DNA of 64,000 nucleotides from Pseudomonadota bacterium (GCA_023435265.1 JAEYRZ010000174.1:1-64000), one strand, 5' to 3'; shown: positions 1 to 8,925, counted from the stretch's first letter. The notes: generated by a model from the letters alone, not told the origin. Made by a program: numbers and translations.

Positions 1-52
1 GGGCGACACCCATGACGAGGACCAGCATTGATGCCGCCAAAAGGAATTTCAT
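1..52 (-). CDS. Secreted protein, N-terminal fragment only
   Basis: The first 52 bases, read leftward, encode a start followed by a signal-peptide core (MKFLLAASMLVLVMGVA), so this is the beginning of an exported or lipid-anchored protein that continues outside the window. A second in-frame ATG lies 12 codons upstream (base 88) and would add an arginine-rich n-region; neither start has a clear Shine-Dalgarno sequence. It runs in the same direction as the two upstream membrane-protein genes and could share their transcript. Nothing can be said about its function. Confidence 0.5.
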   Translation of the reverse strand, partial: MKFLLAASMLVLVMGVA

Positions 53-118
53 GCGGAAAGCGTCTTTGTGTCTCGAGCGCGAGCGCATTTTGTGAGTATC
101 CAGCGAACGAATGCGAAC

Positions 119-682
119 TCAACCCGCGTCATTTCGGGATTCGTTCAGCATTTTATGCACACCGCGGAAATAAGGCAATCTCGAACGCACGCGGCCGAAG
201 AGAATGCGGGCCAGAATATAGAGGGGAATGAAGAAGAAGGGGTAGCCCACCGCATTTCCGAGCAGACCGGTCAGCGCATCCGGCAACGCAAACGCTACGG
301 CGGAGAAGCGGGTCTGCATCCAGGCCAGCGCAAACGGAATCGGCCACAGCATACCGGCCGAGTAGGCCGCCATGGTAAAGAAATGTCGTCCCCAGGCATC
401 ATTGGCCTGTTTGTTCAACGCCTTGTATCCGGTACGGTCGCCGGCCGCGTGGGCCTGCATGCTCATGGCCTCCCGGTCGGCGATTTCGCGCTTCAAGGCA
501 TCGATATGCCGGCGGTTGAAACGGATGGCCAGCGAAAGTGTCAACTCACCGATCATCACGCAGATCATCGCCAGGCTGAAGGTCCCGATGAAAAAGCCGG
601 CCACCGGATTGCCGGTCAGCCGGTAGGGGGCGATCAACAGTGGATCGAGGACGGTCAGGATGTCAGTGAAGGTTGAACTCAT
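119..682 (-). CDS. Small integral membrane protein, possibly DUF106/EMC3-like
   Basis: A 187-residue protein with a hydrophobic segment at about residues 27-52, a charged, probably helical stretch at about 55-98, and two or three further hydrophobic segments at about 100-165. A membrane helix, then a cytoplasmic helical hairpin, then more membrane helices is the plan of the DUF106/TMCO1-EMC3 branch of the Oxa1 superfamily, and the charged stretch (HAAGDRTGYKALNKQAN) fits that idea, but this is by eye. It lies 75 bases downstream of the TauE/SafE-type exporter on the same strand, so the two may be co-transcribed. The ATG at 682 has only a weak ribosome-binding site. Function unknown. Confidence 0.7.
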   Translation of the reverse strand: MSSTFTDILTVLDPLLIAPYRLTGNPVAGFFIGTFSLAMICVMIGELTLSLAIRFNRRHIDALKREIADREAMSMQAHAAGDRTGYKALNKQANDAWGRHFFTMAAYSAGMLWPIPFALAWMQTRFSAVAFALPDALTGLLGNAVGYPFFFIPLYILARILFGRVRSRLPYFRGVHKMLNESRNDAG

Positions 683-699
683 ATCATTCTTAGATGACA

Positions 700-731
700 G
701 GGATCGCGGCTCCGGCCGCGATCCCTTTTTT
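700..731 (+). terminator. Hairpin with T-run on the + strand
   Basis: A perfect 11-bp stem (700-710 with 715-725, loop TCCG) is followed on the + strand by six T residues. Both flanking genes run leftward, and on that strand the U-run would precede the stem, so it is not a normal terminator for the exporter gene. It could stop antisense transcription or act as a structured spacer between the two genes. Confidence 0.5.
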
Positions 732-757
732 ATATCAGGCTACCTGCCGTTTCAAGA

Positions 758-1909
758 CTAGCCGATCATGCGGATGCCGAAGAATCCGCGCAGCGAATAG
801 TCCAGACCGACATAGACCGCCAGGGCGATAAAGAAGTATTTGAGCGCTTTTTCCGGGATATACTTGCCGGTACGCGGCCCGATCATGGAACCGACGAAAA
901 TGCCGATCAACTCCACTCCGATCATGGCCCAATACACAGTGACACCCTTGATCATAAAATTGAAAATCGAAAGAATCATGCTGATCAAAACCGCCAGCGC
1001 CGAAGTGCCGGCGGCCACGAACATGGGCAGTCCCACCACGCTGGTCAGAAAGGGGACGTAGAGAAAGCCGCCGCCCACGCCGATAAACGACGAAATGGCG
1101 CTGATGAAAAAGCCACCCACGAAGGCCCAGATGGGGCTGAACCCGAAGGTCTGGCCGAAAAAGGAGATCTCGGTGCGGGCCAGGTTGAATTTCTGGGTGG
1201 TGACACCCATCGTGGTGATGTCGCCCCGCTGCTTGATGGTGTTTTCAAACGCTTTGACCGCTTCCTTGGCTGCTTTCTTCTTGGCTTGACCGCGGGGGGT
1301 CATTTCATAGACCATGAAGCCGCCGATGATGAACACGATCAGGCCGAAATACCCCTGGTACTGGGAAAACTTGATCTTGCCCATCGTGGTGTAGGCGACC
1401 AGGAAAGCGGCCAACAGCGAGCCGAGGCCCAGCACCGTGCCGAGTGCGATGACCAGTCGTTTCTGCTTGGCGTAGTTGACGCTTGAAACCAATGCCGAAA
1501 GCCCGACCAGCCATTGGTTGGAGACCCGGATGCTGTCCGTGACCACTTTGTTCAGGGCCGGGGCCGAATCTTTGAACGTCTTGGCGTAGTCGCCAAGGCC
1601 GAACACCGAAATGTGGCCCACACCGGCCATGATGCCGCCGAAAGCGCCCACCGTGGAGAATACCCAGCCCACCCATACGGCCCAGATGAAGGCGACGGCC
1701 AGATTGATCTGCTTGCCGCCGGGAATGCCCAGGTAACCCGCAGGGGCGTTGGGATCGATCTGCCCTGTTTCGGTGCCTTTGGGTGCGGCGGCAATGGCTT
1801 TTTCCAGCGGGCCCTCGGCGGCGTAGGCCGGGCCGCTCGGGACCAGAGGCACGGCGATCAAGGCGATAAAGGCGCACAAAAACAACATGGCAATGATTTT
1901 TCTGTACAT
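758..1909 (-). CDS. TauE/SafE family sulfite (anion) exporter
   Basis: A 383-residue membrane protein of the TauE/SafE family, whose members move sulfite, sulfoacetate or other organosulfur anions across the inner membrane. It has an N-terminal signal-like segment ending AYAAE, a first repeat with a glycine-rich AFGGIMAGVGH motif, a charged cytoplasmic loop at about residues 205-245, and a second repeat with the hallmark SFIGVGGGFLYVPFL. The start at 1909 is chosen over an upstream in-frame ATG at 2062 because GGAGGAG sits just before it and the signal segment begins there. It is transcribed divergently from the redox operon starting at 2506, which suggests but does not prove a sulfur-oxyanion substrate. 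Confidence 0.85.
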   Translation of the reverse strand: MYRKIIAMLFLCAFIALIAVPLVPSGPAYAAEGPLEKAIAAAPKGTETGQIDPNAPAGYLGIPGGKQINLAVAFIWAVWVGWVFSTVGAFGGIMAGVGHISVFGLGDYAKTFKDSAPALNKVVTDSIRVSNQWLVGLSALVSSVNYAKQKRLVIALGTVLGLGSLLAAFLVAYTTMGKIKFSQYQGYFGLIVFIIGGFMVYEMTPRGQAKKKAAKEAVKAFENTIKQRGDITTMGVTTQKFNLARTEISFFGQTFGFSPIWAFVGGFFISAISSFIGVGGGFLYVPFLTSVVGLPMFVAAGTSALAVLISMILSIFNFMIKGVTVYWAMIGVELIGIFVGSMIGPRTGKYIPEKALKYFFIALAVYVGLDYSLRGFFGIRMIG

Positions 1910-2505
1910 AGCTCCTCCAAAGAAGTTGGGAATGAAAGCGGCGGGCTGCGCCCGCCTTGATCGGTCGCGGTTTACGAAGGCGGACTCGCTTCCGTAATCG
2001 CGGCCTGCATCCGTCGGCACAATTGATCGCCAAAAAGCTGAGCAAAGCATATGCCACTTCACCGGTGTATTGGAGTCCTGGTTAAAGTAGCCGTAAAGTC
2101 AATATCTTATGTCAAGCGAAAGAGGCTCTACGCTGGATGAACGGCCGACCGGCGCCCATCATTTCGCGCAAAAGATGCCACAAATTTATTGCACGGTCTC
2201 ATTCTGTCTTCCAAGTTACTCAATTTAAAATAAATTAGATACCGCATTAAAAAATACAAGATGCATGTATTTATTTGCACCCCGACCTCCTAAGCGGCCA
2301 TCGGGCGGCTTTCCAAAGTGTACGGCAACTGCATGCCAACGGCAACCTGCCATTCTGATTGAAATTTTTTTATCAATCGACCCGATCCGGATTTGATTAT
2401 ACGGTCACGAAATGGTATGGATATTGCTGTGAAAGCGGAGGATATCGGCGGCCCGTTCAATAACCGGTCCAATTTCTGTAATTTCCCGATAGGAGACCAA
2501 ACCCC
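1910..2505. other. 596-bp divergent intergenic region
   Basis: Control region between the leftward exporter gene and the rightward ferredoxin operon. It contains an AT-rich stretch at about 2190-2275, unlike the GC-rich surroundings, and a TTGACA hexamer on the minus strand (2110-2115) without a well-spaced -10. A leftward AGGAGG (about 2285-2292) precedes a 49-codon frame that resembles no known protein. The first gene of the right-hand operon has a TAGGAG ribosome-binding site before base 2506. No riboswitch or clear operator was recognised. Confidence 0.5.
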
Positions 2506-3021
2506 ATGAGTCGGTATTACCTGTTCCAAGATACCCGCAAGTGCATCGGCTGCAAGGCCTGCGAAGTTCAGTGCAAAGCCAACAAAAAGCTCCCGCCGGG
2601 TCCGCGGCTGTGTCAGATTATCGAAGTCGGCCCCCGCATGATCGGTGACCTGCCGCGTTCGGCCTTCATTTTTATGCCGTGCTTCCATTGTCAGGACCCC
2701 TGGTGCGTCGCCGCCTGCCCGACCGGCGCGATGCAGCAGCGCAGCAAAGACGGAATCGTCTTCGTGGATCAAGGCCTCTGCGTGGGATGCAAAACCTGCA
2801 TTTCGGCCTGTCCGTGGGGTGCGCCGCAGTGGAATCCCGAGACCGGCAAAGTGGTCAAGTGCGACTATTGCAAAGACCGTCTGGACAAGGGCCAGAAGCC
2901 CGCTTGCGTCGCCACCTGCACCACCCAGTGCCTGGACTTCGGCAGTGTGGAGAAAATGACACAGGTCCGCCGCCAGCGGCATGCGGATTCGGTGGCGTCG
3001 CTTGAGCACAGCGCTTTCTAA
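2506..3021 (+). CDS. Four-cluster 4Fe-4S ferredoxin subunit (DmsB/NrfC-like)
   Basis: A 171-residue electron-transfer protein of the DMSO-reductase beta-subunit type. Four cysteine groups can be read: CIGCKACEVQC near the N-terminus, CFHCQDPWCVAACP, CVGCKTCISACP, and CDYCKDRL with CVATCTTQC, enough for four [4Fe-4S] clusters. There is no signal peptide and no membrane segment. It begins an operon that ends with a molybdopterin catalytic subunit, and in this family such subunits pass electrons to or from that enzyme. No NrfD-type membrane anchor is present, so the complex is probably cytoplasmic. TAGGAG precedes the ATG. Confidence 0.9.
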   Translation: MSRYYLFQDTRKCIGCKACEVQCKANKKLPPGPRLCQIIEVGPRMIGDLPRSAFIFMPCFHCQDPWCVAACPTGAMQQRSKDGIVFVDQGLCVGCKTCISACPWGAPQWNPETGKVVKCDYCKDRLDKGQKPACVATCTTQCLDFGSVEKMTQVRRQRHADSVASLEHSAF

Positions 3022-3041
3022 CGTACGCCCCCGGAGACGTA

Positions 3042-5237
3042 TTGAATGTTCATGAATTAACGAGTTCGAGAAACCCCATGCCCAATGCTCCGATTCCTTG
3101 TCCAGTACACACCGTCTATAAAGAGCTGACCGCGCTGCTCGACCATCAGTCCGGGCTGCACCCGCGCACCCGCCGACTTCTGGACGAAATCGTCCTGTTG
3201 GTGCGCGATATCGCTTCCGGTCGTGCAGGACAGGATCATCTCTCGGCGATTCGACAACGCCTGGATGCGCTGCCCTCAGGCACGCCCGACGCCGTCGCCG
3301 CGGCCGAGCGGTTTTCCAGCTTTATGGATGAGCATCGGGAAGTATTCGAAAGCCATGTTAAAACACAGAATTGCGCTTCCGGCGATTGCGACCGGCTCAC
3401 TCCCGCCCCATGCCAGATGGCGTGCCCGGCTGGTATCGACGTCCCGACCTATGTCTCGCTTATCGGATTGGGGCAGGATGCCGAGGCCATCGAAATCATC
3501 CGACGCGACAATCCTTTTCCATGGGTTTGCGGGCTCGTCTGCACCCGGCCCTGTGAATTCATGTGCGTGCGGGCGCGTATCGACACCTCGGTATCGATAA
3601 AAGCCCTTAAAGCGTTCGCCGCGGAACGCGCCCTTTCCCGCGGCGAGTATCGCAACCCGCCGGCCGCGCCGCCCAACCACCGCAAGGTGGCGGTCATCGG
3701 AGCGGGCCCCGGAGGCCTCAGTGCAGCCTATTATCTTGCGCTCAAAGGCTATGCGGTGCGTGTGATCGAGGCTTTGCCGCGGGCCGGCGGGATGCTCCTG
3801 GCGGGTATTCCGCGCTACCGCCTGCCCAGTGACGTGATCGACCGTGAAGTCGCCATGATACAGGATCTGGGAGTGGAGTTCCGCATGCAAACCCGTTTCG
3901 GCCGGGACGTGACGCTCGAGCAGCTCCGCGAGGAAGGCTTCGAGGCCTTCTTCCTGGCCGTGGGTGCCCATGCCTCGTTCAAACTCGGCATTCCCGGAGA
4001 ACAGGAGTTCCCTCAGGTTTTCGAAGCCGTCGATTTCCTCCAGCGGATTGCGCTGGGCGAACGTCACCGGCCCGGCGACCAGGTCGTGGTGATCGGCGGC
4101 GGCAATGTGGCCATCGATGCCGCCCGCACCTGCCTGCGGCTCGGCAGTCGCAAGGTGGTGATGGCGTATCGCCGCACCCATGAGGAAATGCCCGCCGACC
4201 ATGAAGAGGTGGAACAGGCGCAAGAAGAAGGCATCGATTTCGAATTCCTGACGATTCCGATCGCTGTCGAAGGGGAAGCCGGACGGGTCACCGGTCTGCG
4301 TTGCCTGCGGGCGCGCATGGTCGCCCTGCCCGGTACGGACCGCAAGTCCCCCAAGCCGATCGAAAACAGTGAATTCACGATCCCCGCCGACGCCGTCATC
4401 AGCGCGATCGGCCAGCGCGTGGAGCGTCGCTGGCTGGACGCATTGGAGCAAATGACGTGGTCACGGCGCGACACCATTCAGGTGCACATGGCCACCATGG
4501 AGACTAATATTCCCGGGGTTTTTGCCGCCGGCGACGCGGTAACCGGCCCGGCGACCGTCATCGAAGCGATCGGCGGAGGCAAGCGGGCGGCCAATGCCAT
4601 CGAGCGCTACCTGAACGGCATTCCCCAGCCCAACATGCCGCCCGTTCCGGTGCGGCGGTGCCGGACCGCGTGGATCGAGGTTCCGGCCACGACCAAGATG
4701 GCGCTCAAGCGCCCCGAAATGACCTTGCTGAACATCCATCGCCGCCGGACGACCTTTCAGCAGGTGGAACTTGGGCTGACCGAAAACATGGTGCGGGAAG
4801 AGGCCCGGCGATGCCTGCGCTGCGACATCTGCCGCCGGTGCGGACGATGCGTCGAGGTTTGCCGTGACAAGATGGGCGTAAATGCCCTGGAATTGGGCTA
4901 CCTCGATTTCACACAGGCCGGGGAGAGCGATTTCCGCAGGACGCAGGAGCGCTGCATCGGCTGTGGTGCCTGTGCGGCGAACTGCCCGACGGGTGCCATG
5001 CGCATCGAAGATCGCGGCGGTGAACGGGTTTTGTCATTGTGCGGGACGATTCTCAGCCGGCAGCCGATATTTCAATGCGAGGCCTGCGGCGTCACGATCG
5101 GCACCCGAAGATACCTCGACTTCATCCACCGCCGCATTTCGGACAAGGTCCCCCGAGGCGAATTGCACCGATTGTGTGATGCCTGCGCGCGCAAACAGCG
5201 GGTTCACAGCCATTCGGAGATCAAACCGCCGGCCTAG
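3042..5237 (+). CDS. GltD-like FAD/NAD(P) oxidoreductase with C-terminal ferredoxin domains
   Basis: A 731-residue flavoprotein. A leader of about 110 residues is followed by the glutamate-synthase-beta-type iron-sulfur domain (CQMACPAGIDVPTY, CGLVCTRPCEFMC), an FAD Rossmann fold (VIGAGPGGLSAAYY, about 218-231), an NAD(P) Rossmann fold (VVVIGGGNVAIDAA, about 347-360), and a C-terminal 4Fe-4S region (CDICRRCGRCVEVC, CIGCGACAANCPTGA). A final CEACG...CDAC block may bind zinc. This layout fits an NAD(P)H-linked electron-input module like NfnB or SfrB. The TTG at 3042 has GGAGA in front; an ATG at 3078 is the alternative start. The gene follows the ferredoxin by 20 bases, so the two are almost surely co-transcribed. 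Confidence 0.88.
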   Translation: MNVHELTSSRNPMPNAPIPCPVHTVYKELTALLDHQSGLHPRTRRLLDEIVLLVRDIASGRAGQDHLSAIRQRLDALPSGTPDAVAAAERFSSFMDEHREVFESHVKTQNCASGDCDRLTPAPCQMACPAGIDVPTYVSLIGLGQDAEAIEIIRRDNPFPWVCGLVCTRPCEFMCVRARIDTSVSIKALKAFAAERALSRGEYRNPPAAPPNHRKVAVIGAGPGGLSAAYYLALKGYAVRVIEALPRAGGMLLAGIPRYRLPSDVIDREVAMIQDLGVEFRMQTRFGRDVTLEQLREEGFEAFFLAVGAHASFKLGIPGEQEFPQVFEAVDFLQRIALGERHRPGDQVVVIGGGNVAIDAARTCLRLGSRKVVMAYRRTHEEMPADHEEVEQAQEEGIDFEFLTIPIAVEGEAGRVTGLRCLRARMVALPGTDRKSPKPIENSEFTIPADAVISAIGQRVERRWLDALEQMTWSRRDTIQVHMATMETNIPGVFAAGDAVTGPATVIEAIGGGKRAANAIERYLNGIPQPNMPPVPVRRCRTAWIEVPATTKMALKRPEMTLLNIHRRRTTFQQVELGLTENMVREEARRCLRCDICRRCGRCVEVCRDKMGVNALELGYLDFTQAGESDFRRTQERCIGCGACAANCPTGAMRIEDRGGERVLSLCGTILSRQPIFQCEACGVTIGTRRYLDFIHRRISDKVPRGELHRLCDACARKQRVHSHSEIKPPA

Positions 5238-5261
5238 CGGTCCGAACCAGGAGGTTGGAAC

Positions 5262-5474
5262 ATGGTATTCCACAAAGGGCAGAAAGTCGAAGTCTATCAG
5301 CGCAGCCAGGACGATGTCTGGGAGGCGTTTATGGATGCCCTCATCGGACAGCGCGGGATCATCACCGATCCGGACACGTTGATCAACGATCCGGATGCCC
5401 TGGTGGAGGTCAGTCTCGAAGACCGCGGCACCTTCAGGCTTCCCCAGGACTGCCTGCGGGTGATTGGGGAATAA
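5262..5474 (+). CDS. Small conserved-looking hypothetical protein (70 aa)
   Basis: A 70-residue acidic protein with a strong AGGAGG ribosome-binding site, 24 bases after the flavoprotein gene and 33 before the CBS gene. There are no cysteines, no signal peptide and no membrane segment. The end of the sequence (VEVSLEDRGTFRLPQDCLRVI) looks like the last strands of a small beta-barrel, such as an SH3-like fold, but I do not recognise a family. Its position inside the redox operon suggests a structural or regulatory accessory of that complex. Confidence 0.7.
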   Translation: MVFHKGQKVEVYQRSQDDVWEAFMDALIGQRGIITDPDTLINDPDALVEVSLEDRGTFRLPQDCLRVIGE

Positions 5475-5507
5475 GGCCTTCACCGGTTTTTCGGGAGCTC
5501 CGCCGCC

Positions 5508-5948
5508 ATGCAGCTTCGCGACCTGCTGAAGCCCGAATTCTTGACGGTTGCCCGTGTGGCGCCGCAGACACGCATAACAACGGCCGCAGCCCAAATGGTA
5601 ACCCAGCGGCTCTCGGCGATGCTGGTCATGGACGATCGTTCTCTGAAAGGAATTCTGACCGCCGCGGATGTGATCGCCGGTTTCCTGCGCGGCGACACGC
5701 CCGCAGTCGATGCGGGCAGCGCAGCCTCCCGGCACGCGCTCAGGGCGACGGCAGACCAAACCCTGGACCAGGCGGTGGCCGATATGATCGCGCAAGAGAT
5801 CGACCACTTGATTGTACTGGAAGGGGATCACGTTCACGGGCTGATACAGCTCAAGGACCTGCTGCGGGAGCAGGCGCGGCAGCTCCGGCAGGAAACGGAA
5901 CACCTGCACGACTATATCGATGCGCTGCAAAATGCCAGCGAAGACTGA
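5508..5948 (+). CDS. CBS-domain pair protein
   Basis: A 146-residue protein made almost wholly of two CBS motifs. The first begins at FLTVARVAPQTRITTAAAQM and ends with the usual GILTAADVIAGF; the second runs from about residue 75 to GLIQLKDLLREQ. A helical tail follows. CBS pairs bind adenine nucleotides (AMP, ATP, NAD, SAM) and commonly sense energy state. Inside an operon for a redox complex it may regulate the enzyme allosterically; this is inference. Its stop codon is one base from the ATG of the next gene. Confidence 0.85.
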   Translation: MQLRDLLKPEFLTVARVAPQTRITTAAAQMVTQRLSAMLVMDDRSLKGILTAADVIAGFLRGDTPAVDAGSAASRHALRATADQTLDQAVADMIAQEIDHLIVLEGDHVHGLIQLKDLLREQARQLRQETEHLHDYIDALQNASED

Positions 5949-5949
5949 G

Positions 5950-6735
5950 ATGATACGATTCAAAATCAACGACATTGAAATCGAGAGTGAATCCGGCGGT
6001 ACGGTCCTGCAGGCTGCCCGGGAACACGGCATCCGAATCCCCACGCTGTGTTTCCATCCGGCGCTCAAGCCGTCCGGCGCCTGCAAACTGTGTGCTGTGC
6101 AGGTCGCCGGAGCGGGCGGGCGGACCACCGTCATGTTCGCCTGCCTTCTCAAGATCCGGCAGGGCATGGTGGTGCACACCGATACCCCGCAGGTGCATCA
6201 GGCGAGAACGGCTGCCGTCGAACGGCTCTACGCCCTTGCGCCGATGTCTCAGCGCATCCGGGAAATCGCGGCCGCCGAAGGCATTGCGCTGCCGCCGATG
6301 CCCGACGGCTGCATCCGCTGCCGATTGTGTATCCGGGTGTGCAAAGAGATCGTCGGGCAATCGGCACTGCGCATGGAAAAAGTGGATGGACGCGAACAGG
6401 TCGTGCCGGTGCCCGGCCGCTGCATCGGATGCGGCACCTGCGCCAATCTGTGCCCCACCCATGCGATCCGGACCACGGACCAGGGCGCCGTGCGCATGAT
6501 CCACATCCGTGAGGACCTCATCGGACAGCAGCCGCTTGCCCGCTGTCAAGGGTGCGGCAAACATTATGCAACCGAACAGCAGGTGCGCCTTGTCGAGCAC
6601 CGGACCGAACCGCACGCGCATGTCAAGGTACCGCATCATTACTGCCCGATATGCGCCAAGCTCTTTTCGGACCGCCTGCAGATCATGAGCAAGCAGCCTC
6701 CCCGCAACCGCTTCGGACGTGGAAGCGCGGAGTAA
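5950..6735 (+). CDS. 2Fe-2S/4Fe-4S electron-transfer subunit (NuoG/HoxU N-terminal type)
   Basis: A 262-residue soluble iron-sulfur protein. The N-terminal plant-type [2Fe-2S] domain shows TLCFHPALKPSGACKLC with a further Cys in FACLLK. Two 4Fe-4S groups follow (CIRCRLCIRVC and CIGCGTCANLCPTHA), then a C-terminal CQGCGKHY...YCPICAK pair that could hold zinc. This order resembles the N-terminus of NuoG, HoxU and the electron-input arm of NAD-linked formate dehydrogenases. In-frame ATGs at 5920 and 5932 overlap the CBS gene; 5950 is preferred because it gives the normal family N-terminus and sits one base after the upstream stop. It probably wires the flavoprotein to the molybdopterin subunit encoded next. 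Confidence 0.85.
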   Translation: MIRFKINDIEIESESGGTVLQAAREHGIRIPTLCFHPALKPSGACKLCAVQVAGAGGRTTVMFACLLKIRQGMVVHTDTPQVHQARTAAVERLYALAPMSQRIREIAAAEGIALPPMPDGCIRCRLCIRVCKEIVGQSALRMEKVDGREQVVPVPGRCIGCGTCANLCPTHAIRTTDQGAVRMIHIREDLIGQQPLARCQGCGKHYATEQQVRLVEHRTEPHAHVKVPHHYCPICAKLFSDRLQIMSKQPPRNRFGRGSAE

Positions 6736-6822
6736 ACATTAAACCTTCACCCGTATCGTTTGGCAATGGGCCAATGAAATCACGACCGCCGCTGACATAG
6801 CGGCGGCGACCAGGAGATGCAA

Positions 6823-8907
6823 ATGACCTCAAAATCGACATTCAGTATCTGTGGAATGTGCACGGTGCGCTGCCCCATCATGGTGCAGGTGGAAAATGGA
6901 CAGGTCGCCTTCATTCAGGGCAACCCCAACGTGCCTGCCATGAAAGGCGCGGTGTGTCCGCGCGGCGCGGCCGGATCGGCGCTGATCCAGGATCACGAAC
7001 GCCCCCAGACCCCCCTGATCCGCGAAGGTGCCCGCGGCGAGGGCAAGTGGCGCCAGGTCTCCTGGGATGAAGCCTTCGACTACGTGGGCCAGAAATTAAA
7101 CGCGATCAAGGAAAAACACGGCGCACAGGCCATCGCGCTCTCCGACCGCGGCGGCCCCTTCCGCGACCTGCACCGCGCCTGGCTGCGCGGCGTCGGTTCG
7201 CCCAATTACGTGAATCACGACTCCTCATGCGCGCGCAATGTTCAACATGCTGCGCTCTCGACCATGGGCATGGGCCGTAAAGACGTGGTGTACGACTTTA
7301 AAAACGCGCGCCATGTCGTTCTGCAGCTCAGGAATATTTTCGAAGCGGTCAATGTTCAGGAGGTCAACAACCTGATGGACGCTCTGGAAAAAGGCTGCAA
7401 GCTCACGGTGATCGACATCCGCGCCAACATTTCGGCCACCAAGGCGACACGCTACCTGCAAATCCGCCCCGGAGCCGATTATGCCTTCAACCTGGCCGTG
7501 ATTCATGAACTGCTGACCAAGCGGCTCTACGACCAGCGCTTTGCCGACCGCTATATCGACGGCCTCAAGGAACTCGAAAAGTTCATCCAGCCCTACACCC
7601 CGGAATGGTCCCAGACCGAAACGGGGATCGACGCCGGTCAGCTGCGCCAGTTCGTCCAGGAACTGGCCGCCGCCCATCCCGCGGTCATCTGGCATCCGGG
7701 GTGGATGCAGGCCCGCTACCGCGATTCCTTCTATGTCTGCCGCTCGATTTACATCATCAATGCCTTGCTGGGATCGATCGGGGCCAAGGGAGGGCTGCCC
7801 TTCGTCGCCAAACCGGCCGATGCAGGCCGCAAGGGATTGAAGAACTTCATCGACCTTTATCCCAAACCCAAGGAGAAGCGTGCCGACGGAGTCGGCTGGC
7901 GCTACAAGCATTTCGAGGAGGGGCCGGGACTGGCCCACCTGCTCTATGAAGCGATCGCTTCCGAAGATCCGTATCCGGTCAAGGCCTACATCGCCTATCG
8001 GCACGACCCGTTGATGGGCTTTCCCGAGCCGGAACGGTTGATGGAAATCTTCAACCATCTCGATCTGCTGGTCTCGGTAACCTTCAGCTGGTCGGATACC
8101 GCATGGTTCTCCGATGTGGTGCTGCCGCTATCGCCGTATCTGGAACGCGAAAGCGTCATCGCCTCCAAAAGCGGACTGAAGCCGCACTTCTTTGTGCGCC
8201 ACCGAGCAATCGAGCCGCGCTATGACACCAAAGCCGACTGGGAGATCGTCAGCGGCCTGGCCAAGCGCATGGGGCTCGATCAACTGGTATTCGAAAAAAT
8301 CGAAGATATCTGGCGCGCGCAGTTGGAGGGGACCGGCGTGAAGATCGAGGATTTCAATGCGACCGGAAACGTGCAACTGACCAGCAAACCGATCTACAAA
8401 GACTTCGACGCCATTAAGTTCAAAACCCCCAGCGGAAAGTTCGAGATCGTCTCAAGCAAACTGGAGCAGAACGGACTGACTTCGCTCAAACCCTACACGG
8501 CACCCCAGCAGCCGCCGGCCGGCATGTTCCGTTTGACCTTCGGCCGCTGTGCCCAGCACACCCAGGGCCATACGGTGAACAATCCCCTGCTCTACGAACA
8601 GGTTCCCGAGAACGTGCTGTGGATCAACCGTACGGCGGCGCAGAAACTGGGAATCAGTTCCGGAGATACGGTAAGGGTTTCACAGAACGGCTACTCGGAG
8701 GAGATCACGGCCAAGGTGACCGACCTGATTCATCCCGAAGCCGTTTTCGTGCTCCACGGCTTCGGCCATCGTCTGCCGATCGAGAGCCGCGCTTTCGGCA
8801 AGGGACTGGCCGACAACAAGTTCATGCGCGGCGGCATGCAGATTTGGGATCCGGCCGGCGGCGCCATTGCCTATCAAGAGCATTTTGTCGAAGTATCGAA
8901 AGCTTAA
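6823..8907 (+). CDS. Cytoplasmic molybdopterin (bis-PGD) oxidoreductase
   Basis: A 694-residue catalytic subunit of the DMSO-reductase superfamily. It starts with the [4Fe-4S] motif CGMCTVRCPI...CPRG, followed by molybdopterin-binding regions and a C-terminal dinucleotide-binding domain (FGRCAQHTQGHTVNNPLL, FVLHGFGHRLP). At the metal-ligand position it reads NHDSSCARN, so Cys is the likely Mo/W ligand, as in polysulfide/thiosulfate reductases and nitrate reductase Nap. There is no in-frame TGA, hence no selenocysteine, and no twin-arginine signal, so it stays in the cytoplasm. ATG 6823 is chosen because AGGAG lies six bases before it; ATG 6817 abuts AGGAG. The substrate is unknown; a sulfur compound is a reasonable guess from the motif and the neighbouring exporter. 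Confidence 0.88.
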   Translation: MTSKSTFSICGMCTVRCPIMVQVENGQVAFIQGNPNVPAMKGAVCPRGAAGSALIQDHERPQTPLIREGARGEGKWRQVSWDEAFDYVGQKLNAIKEKHGAQAIALSDRGGPFRDLHRAWLRGVGSPNYVNHDSSCARNVQHAALSTMGMGRKDVVYDFKNARHVVLQLRNIFEAVNVQEVNNLMDALEKGCKLTVIDIRANISATKATRYLQIRPGADYAFNLAVIHELLTKRLYDQRFADRYIDGLKELEKFIQPYTPEWSQTETGIDAGQLRQFVQELAAAHPAVIWHPGWMQARYRDSFYVCRSIYIINALLGSIGAKGGLPFVAKPADAGRKGLKNFIDLYPKPKEKRADGVGWRYKHFEEGPGLAHLLYEAIASEDPYPVKAYIAYRHDPLMGFPEPERLMEIFNHLDLLVSVTFSWSDTAWFSDVVLPLSPYLERESVIASKSGLKPHFFVRHRAIEPRYDTKADWEIVSGLAKRMGLDQLVFEKIEDIWRAQLEGTGVKIEDFNATGNVQLTSKPIYKDFDAIKFKTPSGKFEIVSSKLEQNGLTSLKPYTAPQQPPAGMFRLTFGRCAQHTQGHTVNNPLLYEQVPENVLWINRTAAQKLGISSGDTVRVSQNGYSEEITAKVTDLIHPEAVFVLHGFGHRLPIESRAFGKGLADNKFMRGGMQIWDPAGGAIAYQEHFVEVSKA

Positions 8908-8925
8908 TAAAGCTTGACGCATAAT

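Noticed and set aside
2165..2190. Sigma-54-like TGGCAT...TTGC on the minus strand
   Set aside because: The GG and GC elements are eight bases apart where ten are required.
2117..2282. 49-codon leftward frame (GTG start) after AGGAGG
   Set aside because: Unlike any known protein, very AT-rich and in the divergent control region; kept only as a note.
6823..8907. Selenocysteine in the molybdopterin subunit
   Set aside because: No in-frame TGA; the ligand position reads Cys.
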